Source of the DNA: Cardinalis cardinalis | Taxonomy: Eukaryota > Chordata > Aves > Passeriformes > Cardinalidae | Assembly (NCBI GenBank): GCA_014549065.1 | Contig: JACDOX010000038.1 | Coordinates: 775,983-839,982 of the forward strand | Direction: 5' to 3' | Length of the DNA: 64,000 nucleotides | Part shown: positions 45,661 through 59,570 of the stretch, in pieces | How the letters are laid out: each line of letters begins with the position of its first letter | Numbering within the stretch: the stretch's first letter is position 1 | The notes under the pieces: generated by a model | Told to the model about the DNA's origin: nothing | What the model saw: the letters and a program-made list of their open reading frames with translations, nothing else | Database searches by the model: none | Program-made: the position numbers and the translations under genes

Positions 45661-45897
45661 GGGGCCGGGGGCGTACATGTCAGGCAGAGTTCGTGGGTGG
45701 GTGAAGGCGGTCCTGGGGATGTTTGCTGGGGGTGCAGGAGGGGCTTGCAGGGTGATGGGAATGAGGAGCTGTGGACAGCCTGGGCAGGGTTCTTGGCCCC
45801 TCTATTGTGTGTGTGGTTCAGTGTGATGCTGCTGAAGGGATCACTGTGAGGGATGGTGTGGGGGTTTTTTGTCTGGTTTTGGTTGTTAAGTGGGATT

Positions 45898-45935
45898 TTT
45901 TTGTTGTTGTTGTGGTTTTTGTTGTTGTTTGTTTT
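45898..45935 (+). repeat. TTG-rich low-complexity patch
   Basis: Several imperfect TTG repeats follow one another, interrupted by GG and T runs. It is simple-sequence DNA with no further meaning visible. Confidence 0.7.
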
Positions 45936-48900
45936 GGCTTGTGACCCAGTATGCTGTGATATGAAAATAATCTCTTCTGGGCATGGTTAGCATCTTCCTT
46001 CATATGCCAAATGACCACTGGCTTGAGTTTTAATGGAGGCGCCCCTAAACCCTGGCTCTGTCCAGCTGGGAGTGTCCCTGGGAAGGAGTCTTCCTCTGTG
46101 TGGTTATCTTNGCTTGTGTGGATGGAGAAGAAAATGCAGTTCCCTTTCAAAGGGAGATGCTTGGCCAGCCTTTTAAATTGTGTTAAATCTCTTCAAGTCA
46201 AAATTAAATGTAAGTAGAACTATGAAGTGAGGGGACACAAGCCACCTGCTGCCCTCTGTGTGCCAGGTGCCCTTTAGGGCAGAAACAGTTTCTGGCAAAG
46301 CCATTTGCATTTGGGTGGTACTGCAGGACTGTGGTTCAAGCAGTAGGAAACTGTTGGCATGCCAGGGAAGGTGCTGGGCANTGAGGAAGCCAAGGGTGTG
46401 TAGCATCTTCCAGTGCAGCTGATGTGTCCCGAGGTGTTTCACAGCTCCTCTCACTGCAGGGTTTGGGAAGAAATGGGGTGTATGAGCAAAGAAGTTGGGC
46501 AGATACAGCTGTTAGCCTTCATTGTTCAAAAACTATGAATTAGCCAACATGTGCTGCCCCCACCCTAGCATTTTTAAGGAATTGGTGTCCTTCAGGGTGA
46601 ACCAGATTTGCAAATTTATGCCTATTTTCCTGCAGACTTGGACCTGGAGTTTATTTTTAATGGAAGCCAAACATCTTAAGCAGTGTGACTTTAGTAAAAG
46701 CAGCAAATGTTCCAAAACTGGCCAAAACTGTGTAAACAGAGAATACTAATTTTAATTGTGCGTTATTCCACAACTCCTTTTCCCAAGATTTCTGTCCCAA
46801 CTCTCCTCACATTGTGGGTGTTTCTTGGTCATGGTGGAAAACAGAAGGTAACTTCTCAATAGCTGGCTCAAGTTGGGCTGCTGAGGGTTGAGAATGTGAC
46901 TGGTTTTCAATGTAACCAACTAGCTGTGTCACAAGGGTCTGATCTGAGACCCTGAGAGTTTGTTTTGTGTGGGTCATTAACTGCTGGTGGAAGACCAAAT
47001 GATTGTGGCTGATAACTTGTGTCTTCATGGAATAGGAGGAAAGGTTGGCTTTTTCTCTAGTGTGGATGGGAGGTTTGAAGTGAAAGTTACTTCATCTGTC
47101 CCTTCCCTTTAAAAGAATGTACAGTGCATTTTTGAAACTGAGTCATCAGGTACAGTTTACTTCAAGTATTTTAAGCTGTTACGGATTTGATGCTCTTTGG
47201 CCACATGCTTACTGGAAGTTGTTGGACAGTCTTGCTCAGATTTGCCCTGGCTGGGCTCAAGAAGGTGATGAGGGGGTTTCCTTGCTGCAGCCCTTTTAGA
47301 TCTGAGCAGAGCAGAAGTATCTTAAAAGGAGTGGAATATTTTGATGTCCTGTNCTCCAGACAAACTGTGAAGGGAGCATGCAAGGCTCTTGTCCGCCAGC
47401 CAAGCATGGATGTGCTGTCAGCCTTCCACTGATAAACCAGAAGTACTTTTTGACTCTCTCTGAGCTGGGCTTCTTGAGGGGTGTACGAGAGGATTGGGCA
47501 CACGGTGTATGGAGGGCAAATTGCCTCCAAAGTCACTTTGTCATGGAAGCCATAACAAGGATGCACAGATTCAGGAATGATTATTAGTGTCTGATGACCT
47601 GACCAGGATTGTGTGATGACACTGAGTAATAAATAGAAGGTTTTATGTCCCATAAACTTGGTTCTAGCTTCAAGGTAAACTGCAAGGCTTTTGAAAATGT
47701 CTGATGACACTCTGGTAACTGCAAATAGGTGCAAGCATTAGTTGCTCGAAACAAGTCCTTAAAAATAAGAACAGACACAGATGCAGGCTNTAGGTAGGAA
47801 AGTGAAAGAAGAGCTAATTGCTATTTTTCGGTGTGTTTTTCAAATCACGTTTAATCCTGCATATATGATTCTGTGGGTGACCCAGCAGCTCCAGCAGTTT
47901 ATTCATTTATTGAAAACGGCTTTGTAGTTCACCTTGAAAACTACTTCCTGCCATATGGTTGTATTATTTCCCTATGCCACATTTTTTGCTAATTATCAAG
48001 ACCATTTGCTTTAAAATCGGTGTTTTTAATTTCACAGCCTTGTCTGCCTCTCCTGCTTGATCCTGCCCTGGAGTCAAGAGGCCGTGTCTGTTCATTCTCC
48101 ATGGCAACAGGCTGTGATTTACTTATTTCAATTTAATTAAAAAGCAGATATCAAATTCTAGGCATTTTATATGTTTCTTGTAATAGAAAAATATCAGTGG
48201 ATCAGTCTCCACAAGAGAGATCTACCAGTCTCAAAAGTAAAATTCTTGACCTAAGCCACTGGTTTCTTTCTCAGTCCCCCCCTTTGGGAGACTTTAGGAG
48301 AGGGGAGAGTGCTGTAACCTGTCCTCAGGTGAAGGAATTTGTATGCAGGATGGAAATGAAGGCCTAAGTCCTAAATTAGGTTTTCAAGCTCTGTGATTGT
48401 ACAAATACTAATTTGTGTTAGTCAGGGATAAGGAAACAGGAGCAATGATGGGCAATTGCTGGCTAAAGAGGGGGTTAGGGTCAAGAAAGGACCTTGGGGA
48501 TGGATGGAGGAGCATGATGAATTTACTAACCTACAGGTGTTAGGTTTGGTAGAAAATGGATGGAGTGGAAGCAGTGTAATTAACTGCCAAAATTAACACT
48601 CCTTTTTGCCTTCAATACCAGCACACCAATTCTTAATAGGATTATTTTCCCTTGAAGGGCCTGTTGAGATGACTCAGCCTTTGGAGTACCTGCTTGCCAG
48701 TGGTGGTTGCTTCCTAGGAGAAGCTGTGCCTGCTGAATTGTATAACTAGACTCAGGTGTTGTTTCTGAGCTCTGATAATGTGTGGAAGAGGACAAGTTGG
48801 CTGTGCATTTTTATGAAGCCTTAAGGAACAGTTATCATCAGAAGCGTGCCTGCACAAAACTGCACCTTTGGATTTTTTTTTTCCCCTTTAGTGTTGCTAC

Positions 48901-49424
48901 TCCCAATGCTTTTTCACAGTCATGGCTGGCAGCTGTAACAACAGACACTGGATCTTGCTGCTCCTAGCCCTGCCAAAGCCCATGAGGCTATGTCAGATAA
49001 CACTGGACTCTCTCNTGGCTTGCTTATCTGTATTGATTAAAATTACATCCAGAGTTTCTAGCAGCAGATTCCTGGTGACCATGCACCAGCTGGGAAGACA
49101 GCCTCTTTGAGTCCTGAGGTGAGCAGTCAAGTGATGTTTACTGGTAAAGCCAGCATGTTCGGTCTGTGAGCAGTATATCTGAAATCTCATAATGCTGTTC
49201 CTAATAATAACAGAATAAACCCAAGCAAAACCTCAAAGCCGGCTTTTGTTTGTTATTGTGTTTAAGCAGATACATTCAAAGAATTTATATCCAACTGGCA
49301 ACATTCTTAATCCTTTATTACTAGTTTTACTAGAGTACAATCATGATCTGTATTCTTTAAGAGTGCATCTGTTCCTCTTGCTTATCCAGCTTTGAAGTAG
49401 ACCTTGCTGATATTAATTTCTGTA

Positions 49425-49500
49425 TAGCCTGTAACCTCATCTATAAAATGAAGGGAATACTTCATACAGGCAGCTGTGAAGTTACATTTATTGTCTGTAA
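49425..49500 (+). repeat. MIR-like SINE fossil
   Basis: The sequence 'taacctcatctataaaatga' followed by 'gggaatac' and then 'tgtgaagttacatttattgt' and 'ctgtaaattgctt' follows the 3' half of MIR in the sense direction. It is short and diverged. Confidence 0.5.
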
Positions 49501-50561
49501 ATTGCTTCTAGTAATTGAGCAGAGGAGGTGGAGAGAAATAAAGACAGTGGAGTTAATATGGGCTTGTTTTTTTTTTTTTAATAAAAGAAAAGCATAATTT
49601 TTGCTCATCTGATGATGTAGAAGCTAATGGGAGAAGAAAAATTCACCCTGAAACTAACTGTTAAGTTTGTAATGAAAACAGACATTTCTTTACCATAGTG
49701 ATGAAGGCAGCCATCTTGTTTGATAATAACAAAGTCCAATTTAGAAATAGGGAAAATTATTATTGGAAATCCTGCAGTACCTCTTGTATTTCTGTCTAGT
49801 TTGGGTCTGCTCAGTTTTAGTTGTTTTTCATCTGCATGGCTGCCTTCATAAATGCTGCTGGTGCGGACACCAGGTAAAACTAGGTAAATAGGTAAAACTA
49901 CCTGGTTTAAGAGTATTAGCAAACACCTCTATTGCAGGCTTTTCAGCTAGGCCACTTGTTTTGTGCTGACCAATATCCTTGTTGGATGAAACTGCAGTTT
50001 CATGTGCGTTAGGATGGATTTTCTTGCTGTGGCTGACCCAATCTAACCACTTGCTCTTCCTAAGAGGGGTGATGATGCCTTGCTCCTGGCTCTGTGGCCA
50101 TATTTCTTGCCTTGTGGATACAGCTGGTTCAGCTTTTGGAAAGCTGACTTGCCCAAAACCAAAAAAAAGTGAATTGTTTTCTCCTGGGACAGAGAGCTGA
50201 ACCTGTTCACCAGGTTCAGGCTCGTATCAGAGCTGCCGCTAAGGAGGGGCGAGATTTGTTTTGCCAGCAGTGAAAGGTAAGGAATGAAAGAAAGGTGAAA
50301 ATGGGCCCCTCCTTTTTTGGCAGCAGTGACCTATTAGCCTGGTTCAGTTGTAATGTGAAGCCTCACCCTCAGCTTTCATTTTCAGATCCTTGCCCCTGCA
50401 CCTCTTCTGTCCCTCAGATATGCTCATGTGCCTCCAGATGCTGACTTCATTCCCAAGCAGTATTTTCAAAAGGAGAAAAAAAGGGAAAAGGTTGAGTTTC
50501 ATTGCCTCTGCACTTGGAGACATACTGTAGTTCCTGAGAGCCCATTGCTGGGAGCCTAAGA

Positions 50562-50597
50562 ATTATTATTATTAGGCTNATGTATTATTATTAACAG
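50562..50597 (+). repeat. Short ATT-rich repeat
   Basis: Two clusters of ATTATT flank a near-duplicate 'aggct' motif and include an N at 50579. It is a small imperfect microsatellite. Confidence 0.5.
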
Positions 50598-53500
50598 GCT
50601 CAAAAAATAGTAGCTGTAATCATTCTTTATGAGAGGGCAAAAGGAAAGTGCCTGGTGGGACAGCTGTAGGCCAAGTTTGTAAAAGAGCTTCTTCCCCAAA
50701 CCTGGTGATGGTGGCTGTTTGGACCAAGACCCTGGAGCTGGTGGGTCCAGGTGNTCTGGGGTAAATGACAAGGAGAGGAAACATCTGGAGAATTTTCTGC
50801 ATGCCAGGGTGAGCCAGGCCGGGAGCTGGGTACCATGGCACCAGGAGAAAGTCTCTCCTTCTCCAAACTGTGGCTTGCAGTTGTTCCNGGTGCTACTGCC
50901 TAAGTAATTTTCAGACACTAGCAGAAATTGTCCCTCGCAGGACATTGCTGTGGTGTTGTAGAATAGTGCTGTCTTGCTCAGGAATGCGATGAAGCCTGGG
51001 GTGAGGTAAAGCTCAGGCTCCATGTGAACTGGCCAAGGCAAACTTTGCTTCTGCTGACTGGCAGGGGTGGTGTTTGTGCCTTGGCTCTGCCAGGGATGTT
51101 TTGGTGTATCTGCATTAGCCCGTGCTGGCTGCGGGGAGGACGTGTGTCCAACGAGACGCATGCCCAAGCATCTGCTTAGCAGGAGCACAGTGCTGGTTGG
51201 AGTGTGCATTTGGAGATGAGATGGAGGCATCTGTTGGCCTAGAGCAATTGCCTGATGGCTAAAGGAGCAAGAAGAGTGCCTGCCTGGTGACTTTTCTACA
51301 ACATGAAGGTGGAGATGATGTCAGTGAAGAGCAGTGTGCCAGAGGCAGCAGCATGCAGTGAGCCTGTGCATGTGTGGACTGACCCAGCAGCTGTACTTGG
51401 CAGGAAGGGCAGGTTGCAATTGGTGTGGTGCACAAATTAGAAATGTTTGTGCAGCCATTTTCAAATAAGGAAAGTCATAGGGAGGGATGAGAGAATTCGC
51501 TCCAGCTTTGAGAGTTAGAGATTTGTTTCATGCTGTACTGTAGTTGCGTTGGGTTTTTGAAGCATTTAAACCTAAATTCTTCTCATTGGTAGCCGAAGAC
51601 ATGGCAAAAGAAAGGTTATTGTAGGGTTGTGTCATGTTGAATGGTAAGATTATACACTGGGTGGCTGTTACAGTGGTTTTGTGTTCCAAGGATGGAGTGA
51701 ATAAAGGAAAGAATCAGTGCATTGATATTAAATAATGATGCCACTAGATATGGTGAGTACAAAGTGTCTTTGTTTTCAAGACTATGTTTGGGTTTTTTAA
51801 AAACTGACACATTTATAAGCCAGCTGCAGTATTTTTTTAAAGACACATTTGTAAGAGTGGGGGCAATATAGAAAATGCTGGAAGTAATCTCATTGAGAGA
51901 TATGTTTTTTTTTCCATTCCTTTACACATGCATGCAGCCTCTGGGGAGGATGTTAGTGAAGGAGCTTGGATAATCAGGGTCTTCTCTGGAGCTGCCATTG
52001 TTCTGATTGGTGTAGTGGGTATNAGCTAGGGAATGTGTACAGATGCACAAGCTGATGGGCTGTCTGGGGTTTCATCTCTGCAGTCTCCCTTTTTTTCACT
52101 CCTCCTGGATAGAGATATGTATCCTGGCAGATTTGTCTTCCACCTACATCTCTTTCTCTTCTCATGTAAATACTTGCCGATTTTTTTTTCTTTTAAATTG
52201 TTGCTCTTCTGGCAAATCTTCTACTGTGCTTGTAATGGGTAACTTTTCTCCTCATGATGATGGGTGTTCATGTAAGCCATTCTCTTCCTGGATTTCCTGG
52301 ATCACTTTGCTGAATTTTCATGCAATCTGCCCTATGTGGGGGCAGCTTATCTGCTCTTTTGATGGTTGCTCTAATAAAGATCCAGGTGTTGTAGCTGACT
52401 CCAGCAATGCTCCAGCTGTCCTTTGGAGTGCAAAGGAATGCAGTTAAAAAGCAGCCTTTTTGGGGTCCTGTTTGTCCTCAGACCTGAAATGCTGAGAGCA
52501 TGTTAGAGTTCCCATGTAGGACTGTAGAAATTGAATAGTACTGGAGGCAGAGGGAGTAGCAGAGCATGTGATGGTCATTTCAGATAGATTAACAAAGAGG
52601 GGCTATTACAGTGCCAGCAGAAGACATCCTAATCTGGAGGCTCCTAACCAGCAAATATTTTAAAAAGCTATTCCAGAGAATAAGAGGGCAGCCTGAGAAG
52701 TCTGTGCTATAATTAATTGCCCAGATACCACTGGAGGAGCAGTTTGAAGAAGGGAACTCGTATGGGAGCTGAGTGTGGTGTAGAGGGGAAAATGGGAATT
52801 TCTTGACTTTTGTTTGCAAAGATCAACCATAGAAGAAATTTTAGACAAAATAGGTGCAAAGAAGGATTAAAATTAAATCTTTTTTTTTTTTTCACTGCAT
52901 GCTTCTGGCTGGTGTTACTTGAACATCAATTGAAGCAGTACAGAGCATGCTTGAGAACTGGAGACATTAGGCAGAAAGAGAGAGTGAATCTGATTAGCTT
53001 TGCTTTTCAAGCATTAGCAGAAAGACGGGCTGAAATGTGATTGCAAACAGATAATAGCAGCAGGCTCCTGAGGCACCACCACAACCCAGCATATGGGGTG
53101 ATGGATCTAGCCATGCCACAGAACTGTTTCTTGTAATAGAAGCTGCTTGTTTTTATGTTGCGGTTGCTGTTGTACTTTCTAATTATCCTATTCATCGCTG
53201 TCTGCCATTTTGAGCCTGGCCACGTGGGATGGCTCAGCCCCCTGGAATGTGTGCCCTGTGGAGCACTTCTGCCCTGAATAGTAACAGGAGCTCTGGTAGC
53301 CAAAGGGTGAGAGGGTAGAGCTGCCAAGGCTCAAGAGTCCTAGCTATTTCCCCCCTTATTTCCAAGAATNAGGGAAGTAACAGCTGCTGCTTTTGCCATG
53401 ATGGAAAAGATGAGTGCTGATGTTGTATGTAAATCTCCTAACTTCCCTCTGCATATCCAAGTATCGGGGCTTGTTGGAAGAAGGTTTCTAGTGACCTGTA

Positions 53501-53914
53501 AAAAGGAGCATCTATCAGTTCTAATTATAATTAATAAATAGAAGCTGGCCTTGCTACACCAGTCACTTTTTTGGCACAGTAGCCGAGATCCTGGAGCCAC
53601 TTCCAGTCTGAAGCCTCTGTTCCACACAAAGCAAATGCAGCAGAGAAAGCAGGCAGAGGCTGGGCTGGTGAAAGCTGGAATTGGAGCTGCTGACAGAGCA
53701 TCCAACACCTGTGCCTGCTGCTTGGGGTGTTTGTCTTGTGGTGATCCTTTCCCCAAAACTGCCTGCTTTCCCTTCTTTCCACCCAAGGTTTTAATTGATG
53801 AAAAGTCTAAGGAACCATTTCCAAAGCTGACATGGAGCAGGAGAATGTAGATAGAATGGGAAGAGCAGATCTCTCCTTAAAATGTCTGAACAAAGCACAG
53901 GAGCAAGAAGCTTC

Positions 53915-53981
53915 CATGTGTATGTGTGTATATATATATGTGTGTATGCATGTATGTATATATGTATGTATGTATGTATTT
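53915..53981 (+). repeat. TATG/TG microsatellite
   Basis: An alternating TGTG, TATA and TATG tract of about 65 bases ends in four consecutive TATG units and an N. Such tracts are length-variable, and the N at its end may reflect that. Confidence 0.85.
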
Positions 53982-54654
53982 NAATGCTAGAAGGGGTGGG
54001 TCAGACTGGTGTTTCTGTGACCTTTTCTCAGCTGTGGTTTGCCTTTCCTGCATGCTGCCTCTCCTTGCCTGTCAGGGGACTTCCACTTCCTTCCTGCTGA
54101 CCTGCAGGGCTGCAAGCAGCCTCCCTACCCTTGTGGCAGCTCCCAGCTCTGGCTCTGAGCCCAAGCTAATAATCCTGACATATTTTACTGCCTTGTGCTC
54201 TGCTCCGTGCCTTGCTGTAGGGGAGACTGTGTGAGGTTGTGGTTTGCATGACTTTAAGCATTGCACTGGCCTTGGGGAAANCCAAACCTCGTAATAAGCA
54301 CCGGCTGAGCCTCTGGTAGAGCCTGGCTTTGCTCAGCAAGGCCCCTTGCTTCCCTACTTGCAGGTGACCAGCTAGCACAGATGTCATCCAAACACACCTT
54401 CCAGTTGTCTCTGGCTGTCCGGATGATTGCCAGCAGTATGGGGTTTGAGTGGAAGTNGGAGGTGTTGATAGCCAGGAAAGGAAAAATTCATCAGGTACCA
54501 GAGAAAGGTAATGAAGATCTCCTCTCACCACTCTCCCCACGCATCAAAGCACTCTTAAAAAAAATAGAGCACTCATCTTTGACCCCCATTAATGACTGGC
54601 TTGGTCTGTGTAAGAGTTTTATGAGTCTGTTGATGCTCCCACAGAGTTTAATTA

Positions 54655-54955
54655 TTTAGAGCATGAGGTGGAGGTTTGTGCTTTCACTGCTGATGGTGCA
54701 GGGTTCAGGCCCTACTGGCAGGCAGGGGGTTGGTTACAAAGGCACGCTGGCTGGGAATGCAGCCACTGGCTCTGAGGAGCCTAAGGGAGGCACGAGCTGC
54801 AGCTGTGTGGTCCTTGTGTAGGCTGGGCAAAGCAGTGTGTCCTTCTCATTGTGCGAGTTCCACGTGACCTGTGATGTGGAATTCAAGGTCTGTGTCCTTA
54901 TCATCAGGGCACTTAATGGTCTGGACCTGAGATACCTCAAGTGTCTACCTGAAAC
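54655..54955 (+). repeat. tRNA-derived SINE fossil with LINE-like tail
   Basis: The left end has an A-box-like 'agagcatgaggtggaggttt' and a B-box-like 'gggttcaggccc' about 35 bases later, as in tRNA-derived SINEs. The right part ('ggcacttaatggtctggacc', then 'tgagatacctcaag') resembles an old sauropsid interspersed repeat. Whether both halves belong to one element is unclear. Confidence 0.4.
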
Positions 54956-57900
54956 TGTTGGGTGGGTGTACTTGTAGCAAATCCTGCTTGTTGCTGAGCC
55001 CCCCCAGTCAGTGCTAGAGGCTTTAGGGGCTGGTGTGAGACTTTGGCAGCAATATCTGATTTATCAGCCCGGGGCTACAGGCCTTTCCTGTTCCCTGTAG
55101 TAACAAGCCTTTGCCTGCCTCTTTTCTGTGACCAGCACCTCCTGTTCCCCCCAGATTCTGCTCTACACTCTAGCAATCAGTTTTCCTACTGCAAAATCCC
55201 ATCTCCAACCTGCTGCTTCCTTCTCTTTGCAGTACATCAGTTTGTTCTTGCCTTTTCTGCTTTTCCTCACCCAGCACTTCTCTGCTGGTAATCCTCCTGA
55301 GACTTGGGAACACAGAACAGATGTAAGGAACAACCAAGGAACAGCAGGATGCCTGAAGACCTTTGTGCAGCTCGTGTTCCCAAACAGATAGCTGGTCAGC
55401 TAGACCAGGAGTATTTTCCTGATGTCCTGGTGACCATTCAGCCNGGTTTCCACTTCTAGTGGGAAGGTACCAGTCTCCAGGTTTGATTGAATGGGATGTG
55501 GGCTAGTCTGATGTGTGGGCCAGCTGAAAGGGTCAGATGCTCACCTTCTGTCTGCTTCTGGAATGGTTAAATTCCTTTAGAATTTGCCTCTTATGTTTGT
55601 GGGTCCTTAGGGCTTGCAGTTCTCATCAGCGCTGAAATGAAACAACAGTGACTGTTCGTTGCAAGACTGTAAGTGGAGGCTTATTTCAGAGCAAAAGTGA
55701 TTAGTATTGGTGGATCTGGGTTTGGCTGATAGCCAAATAAATTTATGGGCAGACTGGGAAGCCTCAGTTGATGTAGAAGGTTCACATGACATTGCTGGTA
55801 CCATCCAATATCAATATTGATATACTGAAAATGCCTATGATGGCAGACACCAAGCCAGTGGGTCACCTGGTACTGCTGCTACTGAAGGCTGAGATCAGTG
55901 TGTGTGCTGGGGCTCNCTGCTGTGCTCTGCTGCCATTTCTTACTCCCTGCACCCAGGGACACTTGAACCTTCCTCCCACATCTGTTCTCCCGCTGTCTCC
56001 TCGTGCGTGCTTGATCTCCTGTTTTCTGCTGTAGCAAGGGCCTGTGTAGGCTCTTGGTTGCATGCCAATGGGCTTTTCATGCTATCCCTATTTACCCTGG
56101 TTTATCTCTTCCCACTCCTTTCCCTATTCCTATTTCATTTCCTTTGGTATGGGACTAATGTTCCAGGTTGTGTTGAGAGACTGGGCTGAGCTGAGATGGT
56201 GGAAAGAGGGTGGAATGGAAAAAGGGGCTTTTGCTGGTAGATGGGAGTTTCTGTCATCAACTCAGTCTTCAATCTGTTGATTATTGGGGCTCTAGCTAAA
56301 TCAGCTGGATNTGCTAGACAAATGTGGGGTGCTCTGTGTCCTGTATCCATATTCTACTTTGTTTTTCTGTTTTGCTTTTTTTTTCCTTGAAAATTAATAG
56401 GATTCTACCCATTGATGATTAAAACAACGCCTGGAGTTTTGGAATGGATCAGATGCGTCAATCAAATGTTACCACATTGCACCCAAAGAGAGGAATGCCA
56501 TCCAGCTGGGGGTAGGGTCTGTTTTTTCTTTGTCCCCATCAGTGTCTAGAGTTACTGGAAACCTTTCTGGGTTTTTAAATGTGAGAACTTTTAATGGAAA
56601 GTACTAGTTTAAAAATTAATTGCTTNATTGTGTGAAAACTTGACTGGGTTTGGTGGTTTTTTTTGTTGGTACGGAGCAAAGTTGTGCCTCTTTATATTCA
56701 AAATGTTATTAATAGTGTTGAGGCTTTGCAGGCTTTGGTAAAGAAAACATTTCAGTAACTACTTCAGATATTCTAGGAGGGAAAGTTCATGTTTTAAATG
56801 AAAAGTAAATCTATTCTGATTACTAAGAGAGATGAAAATAATTTAACTTTTTTTCAGAAATGTCAAAGTTGAGATTATTTGTCTTAGTTTTTGAAATTAA
56901 TGTAAAACAGACTAATACCCCTGCATAAACTGTTCCCCTTGCAATAGGGGAGAGGAGGGAATATGTCAGTCGGAAGCTGCATCTCTCTGTGTACTGCCTC
57001 TAGTCACGTGGCTACTGTGGCAGCAGGTACTGCTTGAGACCTGGAATGCAATAAAAGCTTGGTGGGAATGTGAATCTGAAGCCTTGCATGGGTGTAAAGC
57101 ACAGGTTACAATCCAAGAACAAACTGAAGTGGCTTTTTGGCTCCCTTCCAGTTGGTAGAGCATGGCTCCCCATTGTCTTCCTGCTGGTATGCCAGTTGGC
57201 TGTTCCAGCAGAGAGGCTGCAGAAACAGAACGTTTACCTGGCTGTCAGAAGTGGGATGGGCTTTCCAGGTCAGGCGTGAGAAGATGTGTGTTGGGATTTG
57301 TGTCCGGAAGTAATGCTGTTCCAGTGTCGCTCGCTTGAAATCTGAAGCTTCTTATGCTTCACATCAATTTCCTGTTCTTGTTAAAATTGCTTTTGCTTTA
57401 AAAATGAAGGGTCTTAAATCTGAGGGGTTTGACAGAGTGTGCTGCAGAGCGATTCTTTTCTCCTCTGTAAGTTTCCNGAATGGATGATTTTGAAGTAAAG
57501 TAGTATTTCCCTGCAGAGCCTGCCTCTGTTAAGTCTTTAGACTGTTGCAGCAACAGTGAGACTACTAGTGCAATATTAATAATTTATGTGTATTCCTCAT
57601 TTTGGACCTTTGTCAGTCATTTCAGCCTTGGGANGCTGGAAGAGATGAGAAAAGTATGTATAAGTTTTGCTGCTGTTCCCTCTGCATGTNTTCTCAAGGA
57701 AGGCAGAGGATTTGGATCTTCAGAGCATTTCTATCTGGAACCCTTTAGCAGTGCTGAATTCACAGAAGTAATACTAGAAAATAGCGTGGTGGTGTTTCAT
57801 TTCAGTCATTTCTGCAGAGGGTTGTACTGCTTTTGTTGGACAAGTGTGGCTCAGATTTTTGTGAGCTTTCCTTGGTTGCAGGAGAGGTGAGTGGAAGGTG

Positions 57901-59464
57901 AATTTTTTTATGGGTTCCTCCTGTGGGATGAGCCCCAGCCAGGATTTTGCTACATNTCCATAATCAACCCTAAATGCATCTGTGCTGCTGAAGCTGCATG
58001 TAGCTTTCTTCGAAACTGGGCTTTGTGTCCTTTTTTCTCTTCCTTACTCTCTTCTTAAGGAAGGGAGATGGTCAGCTAGTTTGTGTGTTTCCAGAATAGG
58101 TCTTGCTTGAAGGGAGAAGCAGAATATTGAGCCAAATGAAAAGGGGTCTTCCGAAACAAGGCTNATGAGAGGATGTCAGCAGAGTACTCAACTGATTTAA
58201 ATACAAAGTGTTGCTGAATTCTGTTCTGGAGTTTACTGTTGCAGATTNGTGCTTGGCATTAGCATTTACCTGAGCACCTTCCAGCTTGGCTGCAGAGCAG
58301 GTACTTCTTCAAATCTCGTTGGAAGCATGGCAGTGTGTTTAAGGGGGCTTTGGAGGACCAGTGGTGTAGAATGCATGAGGTGTTTCAGCAAGCCTGTGTT
58401 CTTGCAGGCAGGTACTGAGCAGCTTGAATCAGATTAGTCCGCTTAAGTGGTATTTAGCAAGCAGGTAAGTAGTTTGCAGGAAGTTGGAGACTTTGCTCCT
58501 ATTTGTTATTCGTGGTCCAAAAAGGTTGATTCATGTCATGCAGTGGGAGATCCACAGATTTTGTGCTGCTGGGTCATGGATGGATGGAACTGTTAAGGAG
58601 AAAACAATGTTCTGCAAGGAATCTGTATCTTAAGCTTCAAATAGGTTTCTAGAATTGTTTTGGGGGGAGAAACTGATTTTTTTCCACTTTCTTCAAAACT
58701 GGATTACATTGTTTCAAATGTAGTTTTTGACTTTCTTGGCTTAGAAGAAAGTTNGGCTCAAAAATGACTCTGTGTGCAGAAGGATCTGCAGAAAGATGAA
58801 TGGATAAGAGGAAACTTGGTCTCACTGTTTTAGGTTGCACTCACTAAAATAACTTTTAATTTGAGGGTGAATTTTTCACTGTGCTTTGTACCCTTGTATT
58901 TCAAACATACTCTTTTCTTGGATTCTCTGTTCTGTTAAATCTTCCTAAGAGCTTGTATGTACAGCTTGAAGAAAACAGGATGCAACTGACTTAAGATTTC
59001 TTGATCTTAAATGTTAATACTTAAATTGAATAACTAAGTGGGCTGGCTGCTGTGGGATGGTTATGGTCCAGGAAGAAACTATGATGCCTTGTTAGACTTC
59101 AGATGCCTCAGTTGCAGCAATGAGAATATTTTTTTCCTTTTTCTCTTTTTTGGACTGATAAACCAGGAGCCTTATTCCTGGCTCTGCACTTGTGTGTTCA
59201 GCTAGTGTACATGTGCATTTGGAACAAAAGGCTGCAAAGAAGCACTGGTTTGTTCTGCAAAACAGAGGGAATTGGGAAGCTGAGTTGAAAGATTTTCTTT
59301 CCTCTTTTTCCTTTTTTTTTTTTGCCCCCTCTCTCTCCTCTTTGCAAGAAGTTACTTTAAATAGGGAGCTGTTCAGCAGGTTGCAACTAGAATTCTATAA
59401 TAAGATCTCTGCTTGCTCTCCCTACTTTTTCGCATGCAAAGTTGTGGCTGTAATTATATGACAG

Positions 59465-59570
59465 CTGCCCTCTTGGCTGACATGCAGCAGATTGAACTGG
59501 GGATCTCCAGAGCTGAAAGTGTGAGCTGCTACTCTCTGAGCTAAAGCTGTATAGCTGGAGGCTGTAATGA
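59465..59570 (-). repeat. tRNA-derived SINE fossil
   Basis: On the minus strand the order is 'tagctcagagagtagcagct' (A-box), a variable middle, and 'ccccagttcaatctgc' (B-box), with spacing like a tRNA gene. It lacks a full cloverleaf and the base pairs of a working tRNA, so it is a SINE head, not a tRNA gene. Confidence 0.6.

Noticed and set aside
54381..54659. 92-residue + frame near 54.4 kb as an exon
   Set aside because: No flanking splice pair or known motif; it adjoins repeat-derived sequence.
59480..59560. Functional tRNA gene
   Set aside because: Box motifs are present but acceptor and anticodon stems do not pair; it fits a SINE fossil.
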